Below, piece after piece: positions 1 through 8,740 of a stretch of 44,913 nucleotides of DNA. The position numbers were made by a program, and so were the translations under genes. Under the pieces are notes generated by a model. That model saw nothing but the letters and a program-made list of their open reading frames with translations. It was not told the origin of the DNA and made no database searches. This stretch comes from Chitinophagaceae bacterium (GTDB taxonomy: Bacteria; Bacteroidota; Bacteroidia; Chitinophagales; Chitinophagaceae), in contig CANGGD010000006.1 in assembly GCA_947453295.1 (NCBI GenBank), forward strand, positions 1-44,913, in the 5' to 3' direction. Each line of letters begins with the position of its first letter. Position 1 is the first letter of the stretch.

Positions 1-3000
1 AGCTATGCCACTTTTTATAAAGTGTATATTCAAAAATATATAGACCCGAAGTTAATGTCACTTCGATGTTCTTGTCCTTATAATATTGGAGATATTTGTC
101 GACATGAAGCGGCAGCTTTGTTTAGACTTCAAGACATGGTTGATAAAAATATGTTGGGCAGCAATTTAATTCAACATAACCAATATCATACCGTTGCGAA
201 AATGAAGCATATAGATCTTAAAACAATAAAGATGCTTTGTTCGCCTACCATTTATGAGGAAGCAGAAAATATGATGAGGGCTCATAAAGCAACGATTTTA
301 AAAGCTACAGATGAGCGCGTTGAGGCAGAATTGAAAACCAACGGATTTGTATATCCATTAGTTATTCAAAAAAATGACGAGAGAAATTTTGATACTTCTT
401 GCACCTGTGCCGAAACCATGCATCCGTTGTGCGAACATAAGGTGTTGTTATTTCTACAATTATTAAATGCATTTGGTGCAAATTATTTTGATTCTATTAG
501 AAATTGGGACAAGGAAAAAAATAAATTATTACAGATATATGGTTATTCACTGAACGATGAATTGACTGGAAAATTTGAATTTTCTTATAAGGAAGGAAAA
601 CCATTTTTAAAACTATTGGATCCTTCAATTAAAAGAGTAGCACAGCAACCTGTGCAAGAAACAAAATCGAATATTCAAAATGTAAATTATACAAAAACAA
701 CCGTTCAAACGGTTGTTACAGAGAAGCCAATTACTAAAAAGAAGCTTGGTTTGGTAATTAATTTTAATCAACAAAACTTCCCTGGATTATTGTTTGATGC
801 TGTTTATGGAGAAGCAGACGAAAACCATAATAAATTTGTTGGAAAGGTAGAAGCAATTGATTTAACCAAATATGTAAATACAGAGCTTTTTGATGACGCG
901 GATAAATATTTTTTTCAGCAAATCAGAAAACTACAATCAACAGAAATAAATAAATATTTAAGCCGAAACTCCCCATTCAGTGGCATTTGGGAAAACATTA
1001 TACAGAATGAAAACGAAGATTTACCAGAAGAAACCCAATCTTTAATAGTAGAGTATTTACATCCTAAATTAAAAAAGGTTTTTGAAGAACAAAACACAAA
1101 TCAGTTTGTGTTTTTATTAAAAGAAAAGAAAAAATTTGTTACCGCTAATTTAAAAGAAGTTGAATTAAGCGATCAGTTTTTAACACCGTTATTTAAAGTA
1201 ATGGTTAAGGGAAATGAAATACAATTAGTTTGTATGGTTAGGGCTGGAAACAAGACAATTCCTTTTACCGATAATGAATGTGAAAGCAATTTGATTTTCT
1301 TATACGAGGATGTAATATATACTTGGCAAAAAACGGAAGACATTATTCAGGCAACTCAATTTTTAAAACAAGGACAAATAAAATTGAATAAATCTGAATG
1401 GTCAGAAAAATTACAAACAATAATTCTTCCTCTCGCAAAAGACTACACGATAGAGTTTGATAAAAGCTTAATCAATGAAATAAAAGGAATAGAGCCGGAA
1501 GTTAAATTACAGCTTCAAGAGAAAGGAGACTATTTAGTATTTCAACCTGTATTTTCATATAATGGAATAGAGGCAAAAGCATCAGATAAATTAACGATTA
1601 CAGCTTCGCAAGGAGAAAAGCTAATGGTTATTCATAGAAATAAATTAGCGGAGGAGAAATTTATTCATCAGCTTGAATCTTTACATTCTTCGTTTGTTAG
1701 ACAAGTGGAATCCCAAAGTTTAGTATTAAGGGGGGCAGAGGTGTTGCGCAACAATTGGTTTTTTCTATTTGTTGATACAATGAAAGAAAAGAAAATTGAT
1801 GTGTTTGGTTTTGAGGCGTTAAGAAATTTTAGATTTAATACAGCAAAACCGAATACATTAATTCATGTTAGTAGTGGAATGGATTGGTTTGATGCAAAAG
1901 TAGAAATCGAATTTGGCGAACAGCGTGTTGGAATCAATGATATAAAAAAAGCACTCGCAGGAAAACAATCTTTTGTACAATTAAAAGATGGAACATTAGG
2001 GATATTGCCTGATGAGTGGTTAAAAAGATATTCATTGCTTTTTAAAGTGGGCGAAGGAAAAAATGATAAGCTTAGGTTATCAAAATATCACTTAAGTGTG
2101 ATTGATGAATTATATGAAAACAGAGATGAAAAAGAAATTAGTTTTGCTTTAGATGAAAAGTTTGAAAAATTAAGAGCGTTTAAAAACATTCCAGAAATTG
2201 ATGTGCCATCAACATTACAAGCGGTGCTTCGTCCTTATCAAAAAGCGGGATATCAGTGGCTGAACTATTTAAATGAAGTTGGTTGGGGCGGTATATTAGC
2301 AGATGATATGGGTTTGGGAAAAACTGTTCAGGCGCTTACTATGTTAGAGTATTACAAAACCATAAATGGTACTTTAAAGGCTATTGTGATTTGTCCAACT
2401 ACTTTAATTTATAACTGGAAAAACGAAATAAAAAAATTCACACCGGATATTACTTACCATATACATCATGGCAATGCGAGGTTGAGAAGCCATGAAGAGT
2501 TAACAAAACACAATGTAATTATTACAACGTATGGTACATTAAGAAGCGATATCAATATCTTTCTAAATGTTCTGTTCGACTATGTTGTGTTAGATGAAAG
2601 TCAAGCTATTAAAAACCCGTCATCAAAAGTTACAAAAGCAGCAACGTTGTTAACGGCAAAAAATCGTTTGTGTATGAGCGGTACACCGTTACAAAACAAT
2701 ACGTTTGATGTATTTGCACAAATGAATTTTTTAAACCCCGGCTTGTTGGGAAACATGGAGTTTTTTAGAAATGAGTTTGCTACACCAATTGATAAGTTTG
2801 GCGAACCAGAGCAGAAAGAGCATCTTAGAAGATTATTGTTTCCATTTATATTAAGAAGAACAAAGGAACAAGTTGCAAAAGATCTTCCAGAAAAAACAGA
2901 AACCATTTTATTCTGTGAAATGGAAGAACAACAAAGAGATATTTATGATGCGTATCGCAATAGCTATAGAGAAAAAATTTTAGGAGCAATTGATCAACAA

Positions 3001-3615
3001 GGAATTCAAAAATCTCAACTTACCATTTTACAAGGATTAATGAAGCTTCGTCAAATATGCGATAGCCCTGCAATTTTAAATGAAGAAGAAAAATTAGAAA
3101 ATCACTCTATTAAGTTAGATGAGTTAACAAGAGAAATTACAGAAAATACTGGTGAGCATAAAACTTTAATATTTTCTCAGTTTCTCGGAATGTTGGCACT
3201 AATAAAAGAAAAGATTGCAGCATTAAACATACCATTTGAATATTTTGATGGCAGCACTTCAGCAACAGAAAGAGAGCGAGCCATACAAAACTTTCAAAAT
3301 AATGATGATTGTAGAGTGTTTTTAATTTCATTAAAAGCGGGCGGCGTTGGTCTTAACTTAACTGCAGCTGATTATGTATATATTGTAGACCCTTGGTGGA
3401 ATCCAGCGGTAGAACAACAAGCAATTGATAGAACACATCGTATTGGACAAACAAAAAATATTTTTGCATACAGAATGATTTGTGTTGACACAATAGAAGA
3501 TAAAATATTGCAATTACAAGAAAGAAAAAAGGTGCTTGCTAAAGAATTAATATCAGATGAAAGTAGTTTTGTAAAAGCATTAAGCAAAGAAGATGTTGAA
3601 TATTTGTTCAGCTAA
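1..3615 (+). CDS. SWIM zinc-finger SNF2-family helicase, 5' end missing
   Basis: Superfamily 2 ATP-dependent DNA translocase of the SNF2/HepA type; the substrate is unknown. The frame is open to base 1, and residues encoded before the first possible start (GTG at 22) continue the SWIM fold, so the true start lies upstream. Counting from base 1, two CxC-x7-CxH zinc motifs are seen at codons 23-35 and 134-146. A long low-similarity middle follows, then the helicase core: DDMGLGKT (Walker A, 768-775), DESQ (Walker B variant of DEAH, 865-868), MSGTPLQN, and the C-terminal motifs ending in HRIGQ (1146-1150). The 1204 visible residues fit the usual 1000-1300 of this family. It converges on the DUF1003 gene with a 9-base gap. 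Family identity is secure; a role in transcription or DNA repair is only inference. Confidence 0.95.
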   Translation, partial: SYATFYKVYIQKYIDPKLMSLRCSCPYNIGDICRHEAAALFRLQDMVDKNMLGSNLIQHNQYHTVAKMKHIDLKTIKMLCSPTIYEEAENMMRAHKATILKATDERVEAELKTNGFVYPLVIQKNDERNFDTSCTCAETMHPLCEHKVLLFLQLLNAFGANYFDSIRNWDKEKNKLLQIYGYSLNDELTGKFEFSYKEGKPFLKLLDPSIKRVAQQPVQETKSNIQNVNYTKTTVQTVVTEKPITKKKLGLVINFNQQNFPGLLFDAVYGEADENHNKFVGKVEAIDLTKYVNTELFDDADKYFFQQIRKLQSTEINKYLSRNSPFSGIWENIIQNENEDLPEETQSLIVEYLHPKLKKVFEEQNTNQFVFLLKEKKKFVTANLKEVELSDQFLTPLFKVMVKGNEIQLVCMVRAGNKTIPFTDNECESNLIFLYEDVIYTWQKTEDIIQATQFLKQGQIKLNKSEWSEKLQTIILPLAKDYTIEFDKSLINEIKGIEPEVKLQLQEKGDYLVFQPVFSYNGIEAKASDKLTITASQGEKLMVIHRNKLAEEKFIHQLESLHSSFVRQVESQSLVLRGAEVLRNNWFFLFVDTMKEKKIDVFGFEALRNFRFNTAKPNTLIHVSSGMDWFDAKVEIEFGEQRVGINDIKKALAGKQSFVQLKDGTLGILPDEWLKRYSLLFKVGEGKNDKLRLSKYHLSVIDELYENRDEKEISFALDEKFEKLRAFKNIPEIDVPSTLQAVLRPYQKAGYQWLNYLNEVGWGGILADDMGLGKTVQALTMLEYYKTINGTLKAIVICPTTLIYNWKNEIKKFTPDITYHIHHGNARLRSHEELTKHNVIITTYGTLRSDINIFLNVLFDYVVLDESQAIKNPSSKVTKAATLLTAKNRLCMSGTPLQNNTFDVFAQMNFLNPGLLGNMEFFRNEFATPIDKFGEPEQKEHLRRLLFPFILRRTKEQVAKDLPEKTETILFCEMEEQQRDIYDAYRNSYREKILGAIDQQGIQKSQLTILQGLMKLRQICDSPAILNEEEKLENHSIKLDELTREITENTGEHKTLIFSQFLGMLALIKEKIAALNIPFEYFDGSTSATERERAIQNFQNNDDCRVFLISLKAGGVGLNLTAADYVYIVDPWWNPAVEQQAIDRTHRIGQTKNIFAYRMICVDTIEDKILQLQERKKVLAKELISDESSFVKALSKEDVEYLFS

Positions 3616-3624
3616 ATCTTCAAA

Positions 3625-4164
3625 TTATTGTTGCTCTAATTTGTCTTCAATGCTTTTTAATATTTCTAATTGATTTGCCTGGCTATCGAATAAAACTTTG
3701 ATTTGTTCTTCAATTAATAAATCAATTTTTTGATGAAGACTTCTCACTTCTAATTCAGCTTTAAGGTTTATTAAATAATCGTTTTCGCTTCTTTTTCTAT
3801 CTTTTTCTTCTTTTCTATTTTGGCTCATCATAATAATTGGCGCTTGTAAAGCGGCTATAGCAGATAGAACTAAATTCATCAAAATAAAAGGATAGGGATC
3901 AAAAGGATGAATAAGTGGAATAAGAGAATTAAAGATTATCCAAATAAAAAGTAATACAGAAAAAGAAATAATAAAATTCCAGCTTCCACCAAATTGGGCA
4001 ACCTTATCAGATATTTTTTGCCCTACACTTCTTACTTCTTCAGGCTGATTTAATAATTTTTCGACGATGGATTTTTCTTCGTTAATAGCTTGTCTTACTA
4101 TGTTTTGAAGTTTTAATAGTTGCTCGCTTTGCGAGGATAAAAGATTGATGGATTCTGTGCTCAT
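3625..4164 (-). CDS. DUF1003 family membrane protein
   Basis: 179-residue inner-membrane protein of the DUF1003 family, whose function is not established. It has a soluble N-terminal helix (about 1-55), two close transmembrane segments (about 60-80 and 90-112) separated by a short loop with the family-typical HPFDPYPFILMN sequence, and a charged C-terminal helix (about 115-178) rich in E, K and L that looks coiled-coil. The motif QAPIIMMSQNR at the end of the second segment is characteristic. It starts at an ATG at 4164. The next gene upstream on the same strand starts 434 bases away, with 62 bases between the coding regions. Confidence 0.85.
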   Translation of the reverse strand: MSTESINLLSSQSEQLLKLQNIVRQAINEEKSIVEKLLNQPEEVRSVGQKISDKVAQFGGSWNFIISFSVLLFIWIIFNSLIPLIHPFDPYPFILMNLVLSAIAALQAPIIMMSQNRKEEKDRKRSENDYLINLKAELEVRSLHQKIDLLIEEQIKVLFDSQANQLEILKSIEDKLEQQ

Positions 4165-4226
4165 TTTTATTTTGTTTAGAAAGTTGTTAATTTAATAAAA
4201 TCAATTTTAAAAACTCTACCAAACGA

Positions 4227-4598
4227 TTAAAGCGTAATTTCTGTATTACCACTTACATAATCAATATGACATGCATCAGCTTTAATTAAAAAGGATTCTT
4301 TAATTACAACTGAATCATTAATTATTCCAAAAAACTCAAATGCTTCGGTTTTATTTAATAATAATGGTTGAAAATTATCATTTAAAACAGGATAGTAATT
4401 GGTAGAAAATCCGGTTGAATTATCTATAATTATTGTATCGCCGGTAGATTTTCTGATTGTAAAAAAATTATTCAAAAGCTTTCCGTTTACTTTAATGTTA
4501 ATGGTTCGAAATTCTAATGAACAGACAACAGTCTCTTTCTTATTACAAGAAATTAGTAAAAAGAAAAAAATAATTATGCAGTAAAAATATTTATTCAT
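4227..4598 (-). CDS. small predicted lipoprotein of unknown function
   Basis: 123-residue protein that I do not recognise. It begins with a lipoprotein signal (MNKYFYC..., hydrophobic run, then LISC as the lipobox with Cys about residue 18), so it should be anchored in the periplasm or outer membrane. The rest is short beta-rich sequence without a motif I can name. The ATG at 4598 is chosen over an in-frame ATG at 4634 because the signal peptide begins there and because this ATG overlaps the TGA stop of the glycosyltransferase gene (ATGA at 4595-4598), which suggests translational coupling. Longer starts would place 12 extra charged residues in front of the signal. Confidence 0.7.
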   Translation of the reverse strand: MNKYFYCIIIFFFLLISCNKKETVVCSLEFRTINIKVNGKLLNNFFTIRKSTGDTIIIDNSTGFSTNYYPVLNDNFQPLLLNKTEAFEFFGIINDSVVIKESFLIKADACHIDYVSGNTEITL

Positions 4599-5251
4599 TT
4601 TAAAACTGGTTTTTGGAAAACTTGTTTTTTCCAATGGTTTCTTTTTGAAAAACCATAAAGCGCCAATTTGCTCATTGGGTAACTAAATTTAAGCATTCCA
4701 TCATAATCGGTTCCTAGTTCTCTGTAAACTATATTTTTATTTTCTTTAAGACAAGAAACAATAGCTTCTGTAAATGCGGTTGGTCCGGTCATTTTGTGAA
4801 CATCATAAGGGTATTTGTTTTCTTTTAAATTATCAATAATGATGTCGAGGGTTTTTTTCAAAAATGGATGTCCCGCTTCGAATATCAATCCCCACTGCAC
4901 ATAAATATTCCCATTATTTTCTTTGGCAATTATAGCGCAATCTGTTGGCAAAATAAAAGTATCTAATTTTTTCAAAATCAAACTGTCTATATCTAAATAC
5001 ACGCCTCCTTTTTTATACAAAATTGCATATCTAAAAAAATCAGCTTTTGCAGCACCAATATTTATTTTTTGAAACAAGCTATTTGTTTCTTCATCAAAAT
5101 TTTCTTTAATAAAAACATCAATCATTTCATCATCAAAAAATTGATAGGTATATGTAGGATTTCTTTTTTTTAATTTATTAATGTGCCACTTTGTAAGCCA
5201 TGGCAACTTTTTTGTTTTAAAAGTTTGATACATAAATTTTGGAATAGACAT
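4595..5251 (-). CDS. DXD-motif sugar transferase (OCH1/TcdA-TcdB catalytic-like)
   Basis: 218-residue glycosyltransferase of the Gly_transf_sug (DXD) type, which moves a sugar from a nucleotide-sugar donor. Seen: IPKFMYQTFKT at the N-terminus (compare IPKIIHQTWKT in relatives), then AAKADFFRYAILYKKGGVYLD followed by IDS, giving the metal-binding DxD, and a C-terminal MTGPTAF segment typical of the family. Donor and acceptor cannot be told. ATG at 5251 is chosen; a TTG at 5266 would add five residues and sits 5 bases after an AGGA, so it is a real alternative. Its stop overlaps the start of the small lipoprotein gene downstream. The gene stands outside any visible polysaccharide cluster. Confidence 0.82.
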   Translation of the reverse strand: MSIPKFMYQTFKTKKLPWLTKWHINKLKKRNPTYTYQFFDDEMIDVFIKENFDEETNSLFQKINIGAAKADFFRYAILYKKGGVYLDIDSLILKKLDTFILPTDCAIIAKENNGNIYVQWGLIFEAGHPFLKKTLDIIIDNLKENKYPYDVHKMTGPTAFTEAIVSCLKENKNIVYRELGTDYDGMLKFSYPMSKLALYGFSKRNHWKKQVFQKPVLK

Positions 5252-5345
5252 ACTTAAAAATAACAATCATTCCTTTGTTTAAATCAAAATCTCTATATTT
5301 AATTAATGATTATCTTGATTTTCATTTCTTTTTAAAACCAATGGC

Positions 5346-6200
5346 ATGAAAAAACATACGATTATTATATTTCTTTTTTTAATGTTGCTTGTCAATTTTG
5401 TGAGTGCACAATCAAAAGCGGATAAGTTTTATGAACTAATAAAAAATGACGGTACTGTTTTAACGGGACAATTTATTTCGGAAGACATTCACGAAATTCA
5501 GATAAAAACAAAAGAGCTTGGAGACATAGCTGTTCCTAAACACGAGCTAAAATCTATAAAAGAAATAAAACAAAACGAAGTAGTTGACAGAACTGAAGCA
5601 GAAAAAGAAGAATCGTTTTCAACGCGATATTTTTTTACTACGAATGCGCTTCCAATAAAAAAGGGTGATGGTTATATAAAATGGAATATTTTAGGACCAG
5701 ACTTTCAATTTGGGGTTGGAAAAAATGTTGGAATTGGTATAATGACAAGCTGGATTGGAATTCCTATTATTGGCAGCTTCAAATATTCTTTTAATTTAGA
5801 TTCTAACTTAAATTTTGCAATCGGTGCATTAGTTGCTTCTGGTTCATGGGTTAATCCGTCTTTTGGATTTGCAGTTCCATTTGGTGCATTTACAATAGGA
5901 AACAGAAAAGCCAATATCAATTTTTCTGCAGGTTATGGTACTGTATTTGGGACAGAAAACAATGGAGGCCGCGCACTTTTATCTGTTGGCGGAATGGTGA
6001 AAGTAAGCAAAAAAATAAGTTTAATATTCGACTCCTTTATCTCGCCATCTGATGGGGATAATTTTTCATTTTTAATACCAGGAATTCGTTGGCAATCAGA
6101 ACCCAATAAAGCTTTTCAATTTGGATTTACAAGACTAACTTACAATGGAGAAACTTTACCTGTTCCAATTCCATCAATTCAATGGTACAGAAAATTGTAG
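5346..6200 (+). CDS. secreted protein with LSm-like N-domain and predicted beta-barrel
   Basis: 284 residues. A signal peptide (residues 1-21, ending VSAQ) is followed by a short domain (about 25-75: LIKNDGTVLTGQFISEDIHE..., IAVPKHELKSIKEI) that resembles small beta-barrel 'LSm-like' modules common at the start of Bacteroidota envelope proteins. From about residue 95 the sequence alternates polar and hydrophobic/glycine residues in a way expected of an outer-membrane beta-barrel, and it ends in ...IPSIQWYRKL. No enzyme motif was found. Divergent from the glycosyltransferase gene and convergent with mqnC (13-base gap). Envelope location is inferred from the signal peptide and barrel-like pattern; the function is unknown. 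Confidence 0.7.
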   Translation: MKKHTIIIFLFLMLLVNFVSAQSKADKFYELIKNDGTVLTGQFISEDIHEIQIKTKELGDIAVPKHELKSIKEIKQNEVVDRTEAEKEESFSTRYFFTTNALPIKKGDGYIKWNILGPDFQFGVGKNVGIGIMTSWIGIPIIGSFKYSFNLDSNLNFAIGALVASGSWVNPSFGFAVPFGAFTIGNRKANINFSAGYGTVFGTENNGGRALLSVGGMVKVSKKISLIFDSFISPSDGDNFSFLIPGIRWQSEPNKAFQFGFTRLTYNGETLPVPIPSIQWYRKL

Positions 6201-6213
6201 TGTCTAAAAAAAG

Positions 6214-7344
6214 TTAATAATTAATAACTTGTTCAACCATTTCTGGTAAGGCCCTCCATTCGTATTGTTGGTTTCTCAACTGCGGTTCAAAGCCAGCTTC
6301 TTGAATCGCTTCTTGAATAGTTTTGCTAGTGAATCTATGAGGCGCACCAGCTGCGCTTACTACATTTTCTTCAATCATAATACTACCAAAATCATTTGCT
6401 CCGGCGTTTAAACAAATTTGTGCAATTTGTTTTCCAACGGTTAGCCAGCTTGCTTGAATATTTTTCACATTAGGCAACATAATTCTACTCATGGCAATCA
6501 TTCTAATATATTCTTCCGGAGTGGTTAAGTTTTGAACGCCTCTTATTTTTGTAAGTAATGTGTCTACATCTTGAAACGTCCATGGAATAAAAGCTAAAAA
6601 GCCTTTTGCATTTTCTGGTTTTCTACTTTGAACCTCTCTAATTTTTACAAGATGTTCAAATCTTTCTGTAATCGTTTCAACATGTCCAAACATCATGGTA
6701 GCAGATGTTGTAATATTTAATTTATGACATTCGTGCATGACATCGAGCCATTCCTGAGCACCACACTTGCCTTTGCTGATTAGTCGTCTAACTCTATCCG
6801 TTAGTATTTCTGCACCTGCTCCTGGCAAACTATCCATTCCGGCTTCTTTCAATGCCATTAACACTTCTCTATGTGAGCTTTTTTCTAATTTAGTTATGTG
6901 TGCAATTTCTGGCGGACCTAAAGTGTGTAATTTAATATTGGGATATAATGATTTTAATTGTTTGAACAAATCGACATAAAAACTTAATCCTAATTCAGGA
7001 TGGTGACCACCTTGCAATAGAAGCTGATCGCCACCGTATTTAATGGTTTCTTCAATTTTTTCTTTGTAGGTTTCAATATCAGTTATATAGGCATCTTTAT
7101 GACCGGGTATACGATAAAAGTTACAAAATTTACAATTGGCGGTACATACATTTGTAGTGTTTACATTTCTGTCAATTTGCCAAGTAACTTTTCCATGAGG
7201 AACTTGCTTTTTTCTTAATTCGTTAGCAACAAACATTAAATCTGTTAGGGGAGCATTTTCAAATAAGAAGACACCTTCCTCAACAGAAAGGAATTCGAAA
7301 TTAATTGCTTTAGAAAGTAAATTGCTGATATTCATCATGATCAT
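6214..7344 (-). CDS. mqnC: cyclic dehypoxanthine futalosine synthase (radical SAM)
   Basis: 376-residue radical SAM enzyme of the futalosine route to menaquinone; it cyclises dehypoxanthine futalosine. The [4Fe-4S] cluster motif CxxxCxxC is at C67, C71 and C74 (CTANCKFCNFYR). The following GGDQLLLQGGHHPELGL and LPGAGAEILTDRVR segments are those of MqnC, whereas the paralogue MqnE differs there. Length fits the family. Start ATG 7344, with in-frame ATGs at 7338 and 7335 as near-equal alternatives. No other mqn gene is in the window. The menaquinone made would serve the Alternative Complex III encoded from 19750. Confidence 0.93.
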   Translation of the reverse strand: MIMMNISNLLSKAINFEFLSVEEGVFLFENAPLTDLMFVANELRKKQVPHGKVTWQIDRNVNTTNVCTANCKFCNFYRIPGHKDAYITDIETYKEKIEETIKYGGDQLLLQGGHHPELGLSFYVDLFKQLKSLYPNIKLHTLGPPEIAHITKLEKSSHREVLMALKEAGMDSLPGAGAEILTDRVRRLISKGKCGAQEWLDVMHECHKLNITTSATMMFGHVETITERFEHLVKIREVQSRKPENAKGFLAFIPWTFQDVDTLLTKIRGVQNLTTPEEYIRMIAMSRIMLPNVKNIQASWLTVGKQIAQICLNAGANDFGSIMIEENVVSAAGAPHRFTSKTIQEAIQEAGFEPQLRNQQYEWRALPEMVEQVINY

Positions 7345-7495
7345 TTATAAGAAAACAAAATTAAGACCAATAAGTTTATTGTTTTGGAAATTGTTTGGAA
7401 GGTTTATGGTTTAATAAGTTTAAAAGGTTGTAAAGTTACGGCTGAAACGGTTTAAACCGTTTCAGCCTGAAACAAAACATCACTACATTTGCATC
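7345..7495. other. divergent mqnC / M16 intergenic region
   Basis: 151 bases between divergent genes. It holds degenerate GTTTAA-type units (about 7400-7435), a perfect 28-bp palindrome at 7440-7467 and a TACATTTG at 7484-7491. The last matches the Bacteroidota -7 consensus but lies so close to the ATG at 7496 that it would give a nearly leaderless transcript. Confidence 0.5.
7440..7467. repeat. 28-bp perfect palindrome centred on TTTAAA
   Basis: Left arm 7440-7453 (GGCTGAAACGGTTT) is exactly complementary to right arm 7454-7467. Symmetry stops at 7439/7468. It is intergenic, sits 28 bases before the first M16 gene, is G+C-richer than its surroundings and shares the central TTTAAA with the palindromes at 10240 and 11102. 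No T-tract follows, so it is not a typical terminator for either divergent gene. Confidence 0.9.
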
Positions 7496-8734
7496 ATGAT
7501 TCAATTTGAAAAATTTGTATTGGAAAATGGACTTCGTGTATTAGTTCACGAAGATAAAAGTACACCCATGGCGGTGTTGAATGTATTATATGATGTTGGA
7601 GCAAAAGATGAGAATCCCGAAAAAACAGGATTTGCCCATCTGTTTGAACATTTAATGTTTGGCGGCAGCAAAAACATTCCATCATATGATGAACCGTTGC
7701 AAGTAGCTGGAGGTGAGAATAACGCCTTTACAACAAATGATCTTACCAATTATTATTGTCAGCTACCAGCAGAAAATATTGAAACTGCTTTTTGGCTTGA
7801 AAGCGATAGAATGTTAAGTCTGGCTTTTAGTAAAAAAAGTTTAGAGGTACAGCGAAAAGTAGTATGTGAAGAATTTAAGGAACACTACATTAACAAACCC
7901 TACGGAGATGTTTGGCATAAAATGCGATCTCTAGCATATACTACCCACCCATATAAATGGATGACAATTGGCGCATCATTAAAACATGTGGAAGATGCAA
8001 CATTAGAAGATGTAAAAGATTTTTTTTATAAGCACTATACTCCATGCAATGCCATTTTAGTAGTTGCAGGTAATATTGAAACAGCAAACATAAAAGTAAT
8101 GGCTGAAAAATGGTTTGGACCAATTCCTGCTGGAATAAAATACGATAGAGTGTTGCCTGTTGAACCACCACAAACAACACCAAGACATCTAGAAATAAAG
8201 GCCAATGTGCCATTAGATGCATTATATAAGTGCTGGCATATTTCATCAAGAACAAGCAAAGATTATTATGCCAATGATTTAATATCAGATATTTTAAGCG
8301 GCGGCGGTTCCTCCAGACTATATCAAAGTTTAGTAAAAGAAAAAAAGTTATTTAGCAGTTTAGATTGTTATCATTTTGGAAGTACAGAAGCGGGCTTAAT
8401 GACCATTGAAGGGAAGTTAGTTAAAGGAGTAAACATAAAAAATGCAGAGCAAGCGGTGGTTGATGAATTAACCAAACTACAAAACGAAGGCATTACAACA
8501 GCAGAGCTGGAAAAAGTAAAAAACAAAGCGGAGAGCACCATGACGTTTGAAGATATGGGTTTAATGAATCGGGCCTCAAGCATAGCAATGTATGAAAACC
8601 TTGGAGATCCGGATTTAATTAATACCGAATTAGCAAAATATCAGGAAGTAACAGCAGAAGAAATAAAAGAACAGAGTCGCATTGTTTTTAATGAAAACAA
8701 TTGTAGCACGATGTATTATTTAAGCGACAACTAA
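7496..8734 (+). CDS. M16 family zinc metallopeptidase, catalytic member
   Basis: 412-residue pitrilysin/insulinase-type (M16B) peptidase. The inverted zinc site HxxEH is intact at 48-52 (HLFEH), with the distal glutamate expected in the VVCEEFKEH helix near residue 128. The second half is the non-catalytic M16 repeat with the SGGGSSRLYQSLVKEK segment. There is no signal peptide, so it is probably cytoplasmic or exported by an unrecognised route. It is followed after 6 bases by a second M16 gene that lacks the zinc site; such pairs form heterodimers in other bacteria, which is inferred here. It degrades peptides or processes proteins, substrate unknown. Confidence 0.93.
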   Translation: MIQFEKFVLENGLRVLVHEDKSTPMAVLNVLYDVGAKDENPEKTGFAHLFEHLMFGGSKNIPSYDEPLQVAGGENNAFTTNDLTNYYCQLPAENIETAFWLESDRMLSLAFSKKSLEVQRKVVCEEFKEHYINKPYGDVWHKMRSLAYTTHPYKWMTIGASLKHVEDATLEDVKDFFYKHYTPCNAILVVAGNIETANIKVMAEKWFGPIPAGIKYDRVLPVEPPQTTPRHLEIKANVPLDALYKCWHISSRTSKDYYANDLISDILSGGGSSRLYQSLVKEKKLFSSLDCYHFGSTEAGLMTIEGKLVKGVNIKNAEQAVVDELTKLQNEGITTAELEKVKNKAESTMTFEDMGLMNRASSIAMYENLGDPDLINTELAKYQEVTAEEIKEQSRIVFNENNCSTMYYLSDN

Positions 8735-8740
8735 AAAAAG

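Noticed and set aside
22-24. GTG as the start of the SWIM/SNF2 helicase
   Set aside because: The frame is open upstream to base 1 and the codons before it continue the SWIM fold, so the gene starts before the window.
696-717. Inverted repeat AACAACCGTT-CA-AACGGTTGTT inside the helicase gene
   Set aside because: It is inside coding sequence of a linker region, has no flanking T-tract and no partner copies; probably chance.
7484-7491. TACATTTG as promoter of the M16 operon
   Set aside because: It matches the -7 consensus but would start the RNA at or after the ATG at 7496, and no TTG is found at the -33 distance. Left as a remark only.
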